DNA of 64,000 nt from Panulirus ornatus (GCF_036320965.1 NC_092264.1:20171883-20235882); one strand, 5' to 3'; positions 36,050 through 48,394 are shown, counted from the stretch's first letter. Notes: a model not told the origin generated them from the letters alone. Translations and numbers: made by a program.

Positions 36050-37240
36050 AACAAATGGGTTAACCAAGGAAAGATAATGGACATAGTTTTCCTTAATTTT
36101 GCAAAAGAATATGAAATAAACCATAAATTCTTAAAAAGCTTGTAAAACAAACCATCAAGGGTAATATGGGAAGCTGGAGCAGAGACTCTGAGAAAGTTCT
36201 AAGCAATACCAAGTAAACCATGTTTGATGAAGAAGATATTACTGGGAGTACAATAATGATATCGAATATTAAAAAAGAAATAAAAGAAAGTACTGCATAA
36301 TCAAGTTCTCTGCTGATTACACTCAAAAGTGAGTAATAGAATAGGATCAGATGATGAATATAATGACAAAAAATTGAACAAATGTCATGTCACAACAATA
36401 CACTGATGATGCCATATACTAGCCCAACAAGGAAAGTAACAGAAACTGAAACAAAAATAAAAAATCTAGAAGTCATAATAACTGAGAAACTGAAATTCGA
36501 AGACCAAAATGAGAAGGCAGTACAAACAAGTCAAGTAAGGAGTGATGTGACAAGGAACACTTTCACTACAAGAGAGAAACCACTGATAAAAACCTTTCAT
36601 GTATTCTGTATACATCCGAAGCAAAACCACATACAACTGTACTTTATGATCACCAATCAAACAAAAAGAAACAAGTCAAAGAGAATTCAGAAGCACTTCA
36701 AAAGGAAAATATAAATACCATGAGAGGCTGGTTTCAGTGCATCATACATCACAGCTAAAGAGTGGATGTGAGAAAATGAGGCCTTTCGTCTTTTTTCACA
36801 TTACCTCATTATATGGAAAATAACAACCAAGTATGTCAAAAATATGAAGTTCAAAGAACTTAAAACTTTAGAGCCAAAGAGATGAGAAAGATGCATGATA
36901 ATCTATACATGGCTACAAATTGAAACAGTATAATACAATGTAATGAGCTTGAAAGCTTCTTAACAGTGACAAAGCAGTCATTATTCTGCAAGAATACTAT
37001 GGAATATATCAAAAAATGTTTGAAACTCTAAAAATGCTGAAAAATAACCAATGTACTACCAAGCACATTAAGAAACATGCATGATACAACTACAGAAGCT
37101 GAAGTCAGTCCCATATGAACCCAGAACAGATAATTACTTAATGAGCGCAGTGGCAGAGAAAAACAGCGATATTCATCAAGCAAGACGTGCAGTGAGCACT
37201 ATACACTAGCCCCGCCATTTGGCAAAATTTCATCATATAT
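36050..37240 (+). mobile_element. LINE-C relic (RT catalytic and C-terminal part)
   Basis: Plus-strand frames give, in order, DIVFLNFAKEYE (motif A, FAKAFD-like), a FSADYTKVSNRIG block (motif C, normally FADDT), KIKNLEVIITEKLKFE (DLGV block), TFTTREKPL, IQKHFKRKI, LKTLEPKR, then SVPYEPRTDNYLM and HQARR. The motif C Asp pair is damaged. The longest clean frame is 36382-36714. A 115 bp piece of RTE-A 3' UTR (36725-36838) interrupts it between FKRKI and the next block. Confidence 0.72.
36725..36838 (+). mobile_element. RTE-A 3' UTR piece inside LINE-C
   Basis: GGCTGGTTTCAGTGCATCAT, ATCACAGCTAAAGAGTGGATG, GAGGCCTTTCGTCTTTT and CATTACCTCATTATATGG match the long RTE-A 3' UTR in order. LINE-C text resumes at about 36846. 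No TSD was identified. Confidence 0.6.
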
Positions 37241-38745
37241 ATACTTCTGGGAACATGGACAGGTACTCTCTCCCTCTCTCCCAACCACAAGTTCACTACA
37301 GTAACACAGATGAAACTTTAAAGCAAGTGAAAGAGAATGGACATGGCTTCTCTGAATTTTGCAACATCATTAGACAAATCAATTAAGAGGTGTAATTAGA
37401 GAAAATGGAATGACATTCAATAAATAAATATAAGAAAAAACAGGATTAACCCTTAAACAGCAGCCAACATCAACTGATGTGCTCTTAGAGCATGTATCTA
37501 CTTTACTTATCATACCATTAGTAGCTTATAAAGGTTTCTAACACTGCTTGGAAGGTGAGAGAAAGTTCTGCTCTTTTCATTACCCCTACAACCACCATTT
37601 TAAAAGAAAGGCCATCCACCTGAGGGTTATGCATAAACAATAATCCTGCAGAAAATAAGTGGACTATTGGATAACCTGAGTTATTTGGAGGAAAATCTAT
37701 GATACACATCAAGTGGTAAATGTGACAAAAAATAACATGGGAAATGTGAAAAAATAAGTTACTCACAGAGTGATTTTATTAGAATTACAGGAGGGAGGCC
37801 TGCAAGGGAGGAATCTATCTTCATTCATAATCTACTCCTCTTTCTTGCTATTCAATGAAATGAAACTTAAAGTCACCAGTCCATATCATTATTATGTCAG
37901 GTTTCACTGATCCTTCAAAATTTCTTCAACTTTTGTTAAACTTATTCTAAAATTGTTTAGCTTTGTTTTTGGCGGCCTTTATGACATTAGATTTATTGTT
38001 TATGACTGGAATCATCAATATAATTAGTTAACATTCATTGTAACAAACACTGCTACACCTCTCTGTTTGAATTTGGTTTTATCTGTTCTGAATGTTTCAA
38101 ATTGTTCCAAGTTTGCTCAATCTTTCCCTTTTTTAATTACGCCAAGTTTTTGGCATATCAGTAAGATGGTGTTGTTATATATTGTGTATTCTCTGATGTA
38201 ATTTGCTCTGATTCTAGAATTCCCATCTATCAGATTTTTAATGTCTTTATGTATTGTCTTCTAAGGATTTTTAGTTTCTTTTTCAGTCCTCACCTGGTTA
38301 CTGAGTTCCCCAAAATCATTTTATTTCTCATGTGTAGGAAGTTCATTTCTAAGAAAGGTGTTCTTTATCTTAATCATATTGTGTGACTTACTACCACTCT
38401 ATTCCAATTTCTGGTAAAACTTTCCTAATTTGGTTCCCTTATAAAAAGGAATTCCAGTGATCACCTGGGTTTCTGTAGTACTCGTAATCAGAGCAGTAAA
38501 TGCTCAAGTTCTCTTTCCATCTTGTTTTCCTGTTTTGATTTGTCAAATGTATTTTGTGTTTTTAACAATATTGATTCACACCATTCTGTTTTTGGTAAAT
38601 GATATGTATTTTGTACAATCATATTTTTGTCTTTCTTAATTTTGTGATTATGTGGTATTTCTGATGATTTCAATATTTCCTAACCTGTTTTCTAGATTGC
38701 TTGTCGTATCATTTCTACAGTACGACACCCACATGGCTTCAAAAC
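37241..38745. other. Mostly unique DNA; possible further LINE-C trace
   Basis: At about 37328-37400 (+) a frame reads ERMDMASLNFATSLDKS, which resembles the motif A block of LINE-C (DIVFLNFAKEYE). The rest is AT-rich with no recognised feature. Confidence 0.4.
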
Positions 38746-39114
38746 CTCATGGGAAAGCGACCTCTAGCAGAGGTGTGATTTGCTGACGTAAAATTAATGA
38801 AGTACATGAGACTTACCGTAGGTCAGTTGAAATGTGCTTCGAATTTTATGAAGCAAATCACCTCTGCTAGAAGGTAGCTTTCACATGAGATATGCTTTGC
38901 CGCTTCACGCCACCAGACTTTAAAGAGTACGACCAACCACATGGAAGTAACTGAACATTTCGCACTGCTAGAAATATGTAAGCCACAAGACGCTACAGAG
39001 CGTAGGGTGGGAGAGGTGGGCATGTGAAAGCTCCCTTCTAGCAGAGGTAATTTGCTTCATAAAATTCGAAGCACATTTCAACTGACCTACGGTAAGTCTC
39101 ATGTACTTCATTAA
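38746..39114. mobile_element. Foldback element with 94 bp inverted arms and TTAA ends
   Basis: Arms 38794-38887 and 39021-39114 are reverse complements with two mismatches in 94, around a 133 bp centre that is less AT-rich than its surroundings. Both outer ends are TTAA. A third partial arm copy (38746-38793, with CTAGCAGAGGTGTGATTTG) precedes the left arm in direct orientation with the right arm. Each arm holds CTACGGTAAGTC reading outward, a good splice-donor match. No transposase is encoded. TTAA ends would suit a piggyBac-mobilised MITE, but the inner ends do not look like a known piggyBac terminus. Confidence 0.75.
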
Positions 39115-39804
39115 ATATCCTTTATCTATTAGTTTCAAGTTAACTCTCAAGCATTTTCATTTTTCATTCAACAAATCTTTACCAATTAGGTTACAAGATA
39201 ATCCTCAAAATCTATTTCCATACTTAATTTTCTCATAATTTCTCACGTATGATCTAATTTGATGGTTCACTCTATGTTTGCTTATTGTAGAATCTACATT
39301 ACTACTTCATTTGAACTTAATACTCATTAATATGTCATTCTGAACTTATCTGAATATCAATCTATTTCTAAATTATAATGGAGAAAGTTAGTAGTAATAG
39401 CAATTGAGAGTACTATTACAATATCATAAAACTCTGCATCAGGAGATCAGTAAGCTGAAATCTGCTAGTGGCCATCTTTGTTTTTGTATGACTTTATCCT
39501 TAAAAAGTGGTACTGCCTGCAATGCTGATCTAACTCTGTGCAATAAGAAAAAAAATACAAAATGACAGCTTGGAATGCAAGAGTAAGAGAAATTCATCAG
39601 AGTGAAGTATTATAAATACCTTTGGGTTGGCATGTCCCACTGAAGAATTAGAGAAGGAATGTGATGCAGTTGACTTGTCTGACACCTCATGATAAGACAG
39701 AAGGATGTTGAGTTGTTTCTTTCTTTTTTTCTATTTAACTTGTTTCCAACCTATTATCTTACTTCACATGCAGGCACAGTCTTGGTGGTGAATAACATGA
39801 TCAT
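39115..39804. other. Unique AT-rich DNA, nothing recognised
   Basis: No coding, RNA or repeat signature identified. Confidence 0.5.
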
Positions 39805-40760
39805 TTTTATCTACCTATATCTCTTAACATCCACTCCCTCTGGAAACTCCCATCATGGGGGTGGCCACAGCTAAAGAATCTCCACTTATCCCTGTCATTA
39901 CATGCATCCCTTGCACACACACATTCCACACATTCTTCCATCATTTCTCTCCCTCCAGTATTCTTCCACTCTATTTGCCAATGTTACAGGAGGTCTCCCA
40001 GTCACACCAACTCCTTTAATTGAACTATCATATACTGTCCTTGTAAACTCAAAGTCCTGCATTCTTTCCACATGCCCAAACCACCTCAAAGTATTATGTT
40101 TCACCCACTCCACAATTCATTCCCACTGTATACCCTGCCATACCATATCTCTCATACACCCTTCCAATTCTTTCTGTATTCTATCAGATCATACCACATA
40201 CTCCTCTGAAATAGCTCATTTCCACAGCCTGGATTCTTGACCTCTGTGTCTCATTCCACGTCCATGTTTCGGCTGCATAGGCCAGAGTTGGGAGGACTAT
40301 GCTGTCCCTTTATCCTCTCTTCACTTCCATACTTACACCTCTACCCTTCATTAACCTATTAAGCCACCCAATGACTCTTCTACTCTGTACTGCTTTCTCC
40401 CTTATCTCTCCTTCCATATAATCAAACTTTCCCAAGACAGCTCCCAGATACTAAAACTCTCTTACCTCTTCCAGTCTTTCTACCCCTATAACCAAATCAC
40501 AATTTGGTACACTTTCTTCTTTCACTCAATATGGTTTTGCAAAATATATACTTTCACTCTCCTTTCAAACATCATTACTTTAATTTTACTGGCATTTACC
40601 TTCAATTGCCTACACTTACACATTTCATAAAACAAACTTACAACCTGCTGTAACTCCTCATCACCTTCTGCAAAAATGCTTGCCACTAGAATCTATATCT
40701 CACTGCCACACTTCATCTTGGCACCCTTTTCCCTAGTTTTGCTTTTGCCTCTCTTATCGC
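39805..40760 (-). mobile_element. LINE-B relic (RTE-related, C-terminal part)
   Basis: On minus the blocks read LPTLAYAAETWTWNE, RIQAVEMSYFRGVCG, HNTLRWFGHVERM, GVTGRPPVTLANRVEEYW and KWRFFSCGHPHDG. The layout (AETWT, EMxxxRxxxG, RWFGHxERM, GRP) is the same as in RTE-A, but the sequence is clearly another family. The longest open frame is 39898-40113. Further upstream text to about 40760 is broken. The endonuclease half is absent; a probable counterpart is at 59055-60290. Confidence 0.72.
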
Positions 40761-40778
40761 TTCATATTATCTAATTTC

Positions 40779-40853
40779 TTTTATTATACTTAACCGCTGT
40801 TTCCAGCATCAGCGAGGTAGCACAAGGAAACGGACAAAGAATGGCCCAACCAC
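40779..40853 (-). mobile_element. RTE-A 3' tail remnant
   Basis: GCTGTTTCCAGCATCAGCGA through AATGGCCCAACCAC is an older version of the RTE-A terminal hairpin, ending where the poly-T of the next copy begins. It may be the tail of the old copy that continues at 44450, with the younger element inserted between. Confidence 0.65.
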
Positions 40854-43800
40854 TTTTTTTTTTTTATTATACTTTGTCGCTGTCTCCCGCGTTTGCGAGG
40901 TAGCGCAAGGAAACAGACGAAAGAAATGGCCCAACCCACCCCCATACACATGTATATACATACGTCCACACACGCAAATATACACACCTACACAGCTTTC
41001 CATGGTTTACCCCAGACGCTTCACATGCCCTGCTTCAATCCACTGACAGCACGTCAACCCCGGTATACCACATCGCTCCAATTCACTCTATTCCTTGCCC
41101 TCCTTTCACCCTCCTGCATGTTCAGGCCCCGATCACACAAAATCTTTTTCACTCCATCTTTCCACCTCCAATTTGGTCTCCCTCTTCTCCTTGTTCCCTC
41201 CACCTCCGACACATATATCCTCTTGGTCAATCTCTCCTCACTCATCCTCTCCATGTGCCCAAACCACTTCAAAACACCCTCTTCTGCTCTCTCAACCACG
41301 CTCTTTTTATTTCCATACATCTCTCTTACCCTTACGTTACTCACTCGATCAAACCACCTCACACCACACATTGTCCTCAAACATCTCATTTCCAGCACAT
41401 CCATCCTCCTGCGCACAACTCTATCCATAGCCCACGCCTCGCAACCATACAACATTGTTGGAACCACTATTCCTTCAAACATACCCATTTTTGCTTTCCG
41501 AGATAATGTTCTCGACTTCCACACATTCTTCAAGGCCCCCAGGATTTTCGCCCCCTCCCCCACCCTATGATCCACTTCCGCTTCCATGGTTCCATCTGCT
41601 GCCAGATCCACTCCCAGATATCTAAAACACTTCACTTCCTCCAGTTTTTCTCCATTCAAACTCACCTCCCAATTGACTTGACCCTCAACCCTACTGTACC
41701 TAATAACCTTACTCTTATTCACATTTACTCTTAACTTTCTTCTTCCACACACTTTTCCAAACTCAGTCACCAGCTTCTGCAGTTTCTCACATGAATCAGC
41801 CACCAGCGCTGTATCATCAGCGAACAACAACTGACTCACTTCCCAAGCTCTCTCATCCCCAACAGACTTCATACTTGCCCCTCTTTCCAAAACTCTTGCA
41901 TTTACCTCCCTAACAACCCCATCCATAAACAAATTAAACAACCATGGAGACATCACACACCCCTGCCGCAAACCTACATTCACTGAGAACCAATCACTTT
42001 CCTCTCTTCCTACACGTACACTTGCCTTACATCCTCGATAAAAACTTTTCACTGCTTCTAACAACTTTCCTCCCACACCATATATTCTTAATACCTTCCA
42101 CAGAGCATCTCTATCAACTCTATCATATGCCTTCTCCAGATCCATAAATGCTACATACAAATCCATTTGCTTTTCTAAGTATTTCTCACATACATTCTTC
42201 AAAGCAAACACCTGATCCACACATCCTCTACCACTTCTGAAACCACACTGCTCTTCCCCAATCTGATGCTCTGTACATGCCTTCACCCTCTCAATCAATA
42301 CCCTCCCATATAATTTACCAGGAATACTCAACAAACTTATACCTCTGTAATTTGAGCACTCACTCTTATCCCCTTTGCCTTTGTACAATGGCACTATGCA
42401 CGCATTCCGCCAATCCTCAGGCACCTCACCATGAGTCATACATACATTAAATAACCTTACCAACCAGTCAACAATACAGTCACCACCTTTTTTAATAAAT
42501 TCCACTGCAATACCATCCAAACCTGCTGCCTTGCCGGCTTTCATCTTCCGCAAAGCTTTCACTACCTATTCTCTGTTTACCAAATCATTTTCCCTAACCC
42601 TCTCACTTTGCACACCACCTCGACCAAAACACCCTATATCTGCCACTCTATCATCAAACACATTCAACAAACCTTCAAAATACTCACTCCATCTCCTTCT
42701 CACATCACCACTACTTGTTATCACCTCCCCATTTGCGCCCTTCACTGAAGTTCCCATTTGTTGCCTTGTCTTACGCACTTTATTTACCTCCTTCCAGAAC
42801 ATCTTTTTATTCTCCCTAAAATTTAATGATACTCTCTCACCCCAACTCTCATTTGCCCTTTTTTTCACCTCTTGCACCTTTCTCTTGACCTCCTGTCTCT
42901 TTCTTTTATACATCTCCCACTCAATTTCATTTTTTCCCTGCAAAAATCGTCCAAATGCCTCTCTCTTCTCTTTCACTAATACTCTTACTTCTTCATCCCA
43001 CCACTCACTACCCTTTCTAATCAACCCACCTCCCACTCTTCTCATGCCACAAACATCTTTTGCGCAATCCATCACTGATTCCCTAAATACATCCCATTCC
43101 TCCCCCACTCCCCTTACTTCCATTGTTCTCACCTTTTTCCATTCTGTATTCAGTCTCTCCTGGTACTTCCTCACACAGGTCTCCTTCTCAAGCTCACTTA
43201 CTCTCACCACCCTCTTCACCCCAACATTCACTCTTCTTTTCTGAAAACCCATACAAATCTTCACCTTAGCCTCCACAAGATAATGATCAGACATCCCTCC
43301 AGTTGCACCTCTCAGCACATTAACATCCAAAAGTCTCTCTTTCGCACGCCTGTCAATTAACACGTAATCCAATAACGCTCTCTGGCCATCTCTCCTACTT
43401 ACATAAGTATACTTATGTATATCTCGCTTTTTAAACCAGGTATTCCCAATCATCAGTCCTTTTTCAGCACATAAATCTACAAGCTCTTCACCATTTCCAT
43501 TTACAACACTGAACACCCCATGTATACCAATTATTCCCTCAACTGCCACATTACTCACCTTTGCATTCAAATCACCCATCACTATGACCCGGTCACGTGC
43601 ATCAAAACCACTAACACACTCATTCAGCTGCTCCCAAAACACTTGCCTCTCTTGATCTTTCATCTCATGCCCAGGTGCATATGCACCAATAATCACCCAC
43701 CTCTCTCCATCAACTTTCAGTTTTACCCATATTAATCGAGAATTTACTCTCTTACACTCTATCACATACTCCCACAACTCCTGTTTCAGGAGTATTGCTA

Positions 43801-44172
43801 CTCCTTCCCTTGCTCTTGTCCTCTCACTAACCCCTGACTTTACTCCCAAGACATTCCCAAACCACTCTTCCCCTTTACCCTTGAGCTTCGTTTCACTCAG
43901 AGCCAAAACATCCACGTTCCTTTCCTCAAACATACTACCTATCTCTCCTTTTTTCACATCTTGGTTACATCCACACACATTTAGGCACCCCACTCTGAGC
44001 CTTCGAGGAGGATGAGCACTCCCCACGTGACTCCTTCTTCTGTTTCCCATTTTAGAAAGTTAATACAAGGAGGGGAGGATTTCTGGCCCCCCGCTCCCGT
44101 CCCCTCTAGTCGCTTTCTACGACACGCGAGGAATACGTGGGAAGTATTCTTTCACCCCTATCCCCAGGGATA
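40854..44172 (-). mobile_element. Full-length RTE-A, best preserved copy
   Basis: A 3.32 kb copy with A tail (about 11), short 3' UTR, uninterrupted frame length of 999 codons including the stop, and a complete 5' leader ending with TATCCCTGGGGATAGGGG (minus start at 44172). It belongs to the youngest lineage (NWSDVVYRG). It is inserted beside the remnant at 40779-40853; the other side is a (CA)n-rich stretch and no TSD is clear. It is a candidate for a recently active source type. Confidence 0.93.
41054..44050 (-). pseudogene. RTE-A endonuclease/reverse transcriptase ORF, one stop
   Basis: From ATG at 44048-44050 the frame runs to a stop at 41054, broken only by GAG to TAG at 42566-42568 (residue 495, in NRE-VVKALRK). 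Endonuclease motifs: NVCG 24-27, SETK 52-55, YAPG 124-127, GDLNA 159-163, DYVLID 228-233, SDH 254-256. RT motifs: CGFRSGRGC about 602-610, FMDLEKAYD about 635-643, GLRQGCVMSPWLFN about 693-706, FADD 743-746 (41813-41824). The C-terminus has [20 protein letters not shown] and [10 protein letters not shown]. No gag-like ORF1 or RNase H was seen. The upstream frame is closed by a stop a few codons before this ATG, so the start is well placed in this copy. Confidence 0.92.
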
Positions 44173-44182
44173 ATATACATAT

Positions 44183-44247
<65 letters not shown>

Positions 44248-44449
44248 CACACACACACACACACATACATATATATACATATGAGAAATGTAAGAAACAA
44301 TTTAGAAAACTGAAACTTCTAGCTTGAAATGAATGAAAAAAAAGAATGTCACATAATGGTTCAACCTCTGGCTATGGAAAAAAGGAAATGTATAATTTAT
44401 TTACACAAACGTCAATAGCAGTTCTCATCAATTTAACCACTGTATACAT
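44173..44449. repeat. (CA)n microsatellite and short unique stretch
   Basis: About 90 bp of CA dinucleotide (44187-44263, with ATAC borders) follows the RTE-A 5' end. About 170 bp of unassigned AT-rich DNA (44281-44449) separates it from the next old copy. Confidence 0.85.
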
Positions 44450-47338
44450 AACCACATATACATACATATACATATCAATGTATACATAGATATACATACA
44501 CAGACACACACACATATATACACATGCACATATTCATACTTGCTGCCTTCATCTATTCCTGTTGCTACCCCACCACACACAAAATAGCCCCCACCAACCC
44601 ACCCCCTTTACAGCGAGGTAGCACCAGGTAAAGACAAAAAAAAAAGGCCACATTCGCTCACACTTAGTCTCTAGCTGTCACATGTACTGCAATGAAAACA
44701 CAGCTCCCTTTCCACATCCAGGCACCACAGACCTTTCAATCATTTACCTCAGACGCTTCACATGCCCTGGTTCAGTCCATTAACAGCAAGTCGACCCCAG
44801 TATATCACATCATTCCAATTCACTCTATTCCTTGCACGCCTTTCACTCTCCTGTATGTTCAGGCCCCTATCGCTTAAAATCTTTTTCACTCCATCCTTCC
44901 ACCTCCAATTTGGTCTCCCACTTCTCCTTGTTCCCTAAACCTCCGACACATATATCCTCTTTGTCAATCTTTCCTCACTCATTCTCTCCATGTGACCAAA
45001 CCATTTCAAGACACGATCTTCTGCTCTCTCAAACAAACTCTTATTATTATCACACATTTCTCTTACCCTTTCATTACTAAATCGATCAAACCACCTCATA
45101 CCACATATTGTCCTCAAACATTTCATTTCCAACACATCCACCCTACTCCGTACAACCCACCTATACCCCATGCCTCGCAACCATATAACATTGTTGGAAC
45201 CACTATTACTTAAAACATACCCATTTTTGCTCTACGAGATAATGTTCTCACCTTCTACACATTCTTCAATGCTCCCAGAACCTTCGCTCCCTCCTCCACC
45301 CTATGACTCCAACTTTCATGGTTCCATCCACTACCAAATCCACTCCCTGATATCTAAAACACTTTACTTCCTCCAGCTTTTCTCCATTCAAACTTACCTC
45401 CAAATCAACTTGTCCCTCAACCCTGCTGAACCTAATAACCTTGCTCTTATTCACACTTCCTCTCAACTTTCTCCTTTCACATACTTTTCCAAACTCAGTC
45501 AATAACCTCTGCCCTTTCTCACCCAAATCAGCCACCAGCGCTGTATCATCAGCGAACAACAACTGACACTTCCCAGGCCCTCTCATCCAGAACAGGCTGA
45601 ATACTTGGCCCTCTCTCCAAAATTCTTACATCTATTTCCCTAACCACCCCATCCATAAACAAATTAAACCATGGGGACATCACGCACCCTGCTGCAAACC
45701 GACATTCACTTGGAACCAATCATTCCCCTCTCTTTCCATTCATACAAATGCCTTACATCCTTGGTAAAAACTTTTTCACTGCTTCTATCAACTTACCTCC
45801 CACAACATAAACTCTTAAAACCTTCCACAAAGCATCTCCACCAACCCTTTCATATGCCTTCTCCAAAGCCAAAAATGCTACATACAAATCCACCTGTTTT
45901 TCCAAGTATTTCTCATATACATTTTTCAAAGCAAACAGCTGATCCACATATCCTCTACCACTTCTGAAACCACATTGGTCTTCCCCAGTCTGATGCTCTG
46001 TACATTCCTTTACCTTCTCAATCAATACCCTCCCATATAATTTCCCAGGAATACTCAACAAACTTATGCCTCTGTAATTTGGACACTCACCTTTATCCCC
46101 TTTTCCTTTTGTACAATGGCATTGGGCATGCATTCTGCCAATCTTCAAGCACTTCACCACGATCCATACATATACTGAATATCCTTACCAACCAATCAAC
46201 AACACAGTCACCCCTTTTTTAATAAATTCCATTGCAATACCATCCAAATCCACCACCTTGTCAGCTTTCATCTTCTCTCTTCAAATCATTCTCCCTAACC
46301 CTCTAACTTCATACACCATCCCAACCAAAACACCCTAATATCTCATTCTATCATCAAACACATTCAACAAACCTTCAAAATACTCACTCCATCTCCTCCC
46401 TCCATCACTATCTGTTAACACTTCCTCACCTGTTCTCTTCACCGATGTTTCCATTTGTTCTCTTGTATTATGCACATTATTTACCTCCGTCCAAAACATC
46501 TTTTTATTCTCCCTAAAATTTAATGATATTCTCTCACCCCAACTCTCATTTGCCCTCTTTCACCTCTTGCACCTTTCTCTCGACCTCCTGCTGCTTTCTT
46601 TTATACATCTCCCAGTCATATGCAGTACTTCCCTGCAATTACCGTCCAAACACCTCTCTTTTCTCTTTCACTAACAATCTTACTTCTCCATCCCAACAAT
46701 CACTACAATTTTTAATCTGCCCATCTCCCATCTTTCTCATACCAAATGCATCTTTTGCGCAAGCCATCATCGCTTCCCTAAATACATCCCATTCCTCACT
46801 CACTCCCCCCCATGTCATTTGCTTTCACCTTTTGCCATTCTACACTCAATCTCTCACGATACTTCCTCACACAAGTCTCCTTTCCAAGCTCACTTACTCT
46901 CATCATTCTCTTCCACCCAACATTCTCTATTCTTTTCTGAAAGCCTCTACAAATCTTCACCTTCGCCTCCACAAGATAGTGATCAGACATCCCTACAACT
47001 GCCCCTCTGAGCACATCAACATCCAAAAGTCTCTCTTTTACAAGGCTATCAATTAACACGTAGTCCAATAATGCCCTTTGACCTTCTCTCTTACTCACAT
47101 ATGTATACTTATGTATATCTCCCTTTTTAAACTAGGTATTCCCAACCACCAGTCTTTTTTCAGCACACAAATCACAAGATGTTCACCAGTTCCATTCACA
47201 ACACTGAACACCAAATGTACACCAATTATACCCTCAACTGCCACATTATTCACCTTCACATTTAAGTCAACAATAACTATAACCCGGTCTCATGCATCAA
47301 AGCTGCTAATACAGTCATTCCTAAATACATCCCATTAC
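44450..47338 (-). mobile_element. Old RTE-A copy, long 3' UTR, decayed ORF
   Basis: It runs from inside the long 3' UTR to the endonuclease region near RVIV. ORF blocks include 44935-45180 (WFGHMERM), 45266-45586 (LLFADDTALVAD, YQGVDL), 45753-46160 (CGFRSGRGYVDQLF, ALEKAYERVG) and 46796-47098 (DYVLIDS, SDHYLVE). The AFMDLEKAYD motif reads AFLALEKAYE, losing the catalytic Asp. Its 5' end has a short patch (47311-47330, CCTAAATACATCCCATT) that belongs about 500 bp further downstream in the element. Confidence 0.85.
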
Positions 47339-48388
47339 ATGGGGATAGGGGAGAAAGAATACTTCCTACACATTCCCCGCCTGTCGTAGAAGGCAACTAA
47401 AGGGGACGGGAGCGAGGGTCTAGAAACCCTCCCCTCTTTGTATTTTAAGTTTCTAAAAGGGGAAAAAGAAGGAGTCATGCAAGGAGTGCTCCTTGAAGGC
47501 TCAGACTGGGGTGTCTAAATGTGTGTGGATGCAACCAAGGAGAGATAGGTAGTATGTTTGAGGAAAGGAACCTGGATGTCTTGGCTCTGAGTGAAACGAG
47601 GATCAAGGGTAAAGGGGAAGAGTGGTTTGGGAATGTTTTGGGAGTAAAGTCAGGGGTTGGTGAGAGGACAAGAGCAAAGGAGAGAGTAGCACTACTCCTG
47701 AAACAGGAGTGGTGGGAGCATGTGATAGATTGTACGAATGTGATAGAGTGTAAGAAAGTAAACTCGATTGATATGGGTAAAACTGAAAGTAGATGGAGAG
47801 ACATGGGTGATTATTGTTGCATATGCACCTGGGCATGAGAAGAAAGATCATGAGAGGCAAGTGTTTTGGGAGCAGCTGAGTGAGTGTGTCAGCAGCTTTG
47901 ATGCATGAGACCGGGTTATAGTGATAGGTGATTTGAATGCAAAAGTAAGAAATGTGGCAGTTGAGGGAATGATTGGTGTACATGGGGTGTTCAGTGTTGT
48001 AAATGGGAATGGTGAAGAGCTTGTAGATTTGTGAGCTGAAAAAGGACTGGTGATTGGGAATAACTGGTTTAAAAAGAGAGATATATATAAGTATACATAT
48101 GAAAGTAGGAGAGATGGCCAGAAAGCGTTAATGGACTATGTGTTAATTGATGGGCACATGAAAAAGAGACTTTTGGATGTTAAAGTGCTGAGAGGTACAA
48201 CTGGAGGGATGTCTGATAATTATCTTGTGGAGGCAAAGATGAAGATTTGTAGAGGTTTTCAAACAAGAGGAGAAAATGGGATGAAGAGAATGGTGAGATA
48301 AGCTTGAGGAGATTTGTGTGAGGAAGTACCGGGAGAGACTGAGTGCAGAATGGAAAAAGGTGAGAGCAAAGGACATATGGGGAGTGGA
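47335..48388 (+). mobile_element. RTE-A copy, 5' complete, 3' truncated
   Basis: The leader (GGGGATAGGGGAGAAAG) starts at 47341, head to head with the old copy on its left. Endonuclease text follows in shifted frames: NVCGCN.GEIGSMFEERN, ALSETRIKG (47521-47838), IGDLNAKVR, then 48050-48301 (KKRDIYKYTY, DYVLIDG, SDNYLVE). SDH reads SDN, losing a catalytic His. It stops near GGGGAGTGGAGGA, before the linker, where a minus-strand 3' tail follows. Confidence 0.83.
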
Positions 48389-48394
48389 GGATAT

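Noticed and set aside
37500..38700. Possible tRNA or small RNA gene in the unique block
   Set aside because: No cloverleaf arms, A/B boxes or other RNA gene signature could be found by eye.
44106..44300. Val-Cys repeat frame
   Set aside because: Translation of the (CA)n microsatellite.
47335..48388. Reading 44450-47338 plus 47335-48388 as a second twin-primed insertion
   Set aside because: The two pieces overlap by about 500 bp of element sequence (both contain the endonuclease DYVLID/SDH region), which a simple twin-priming event would not give.
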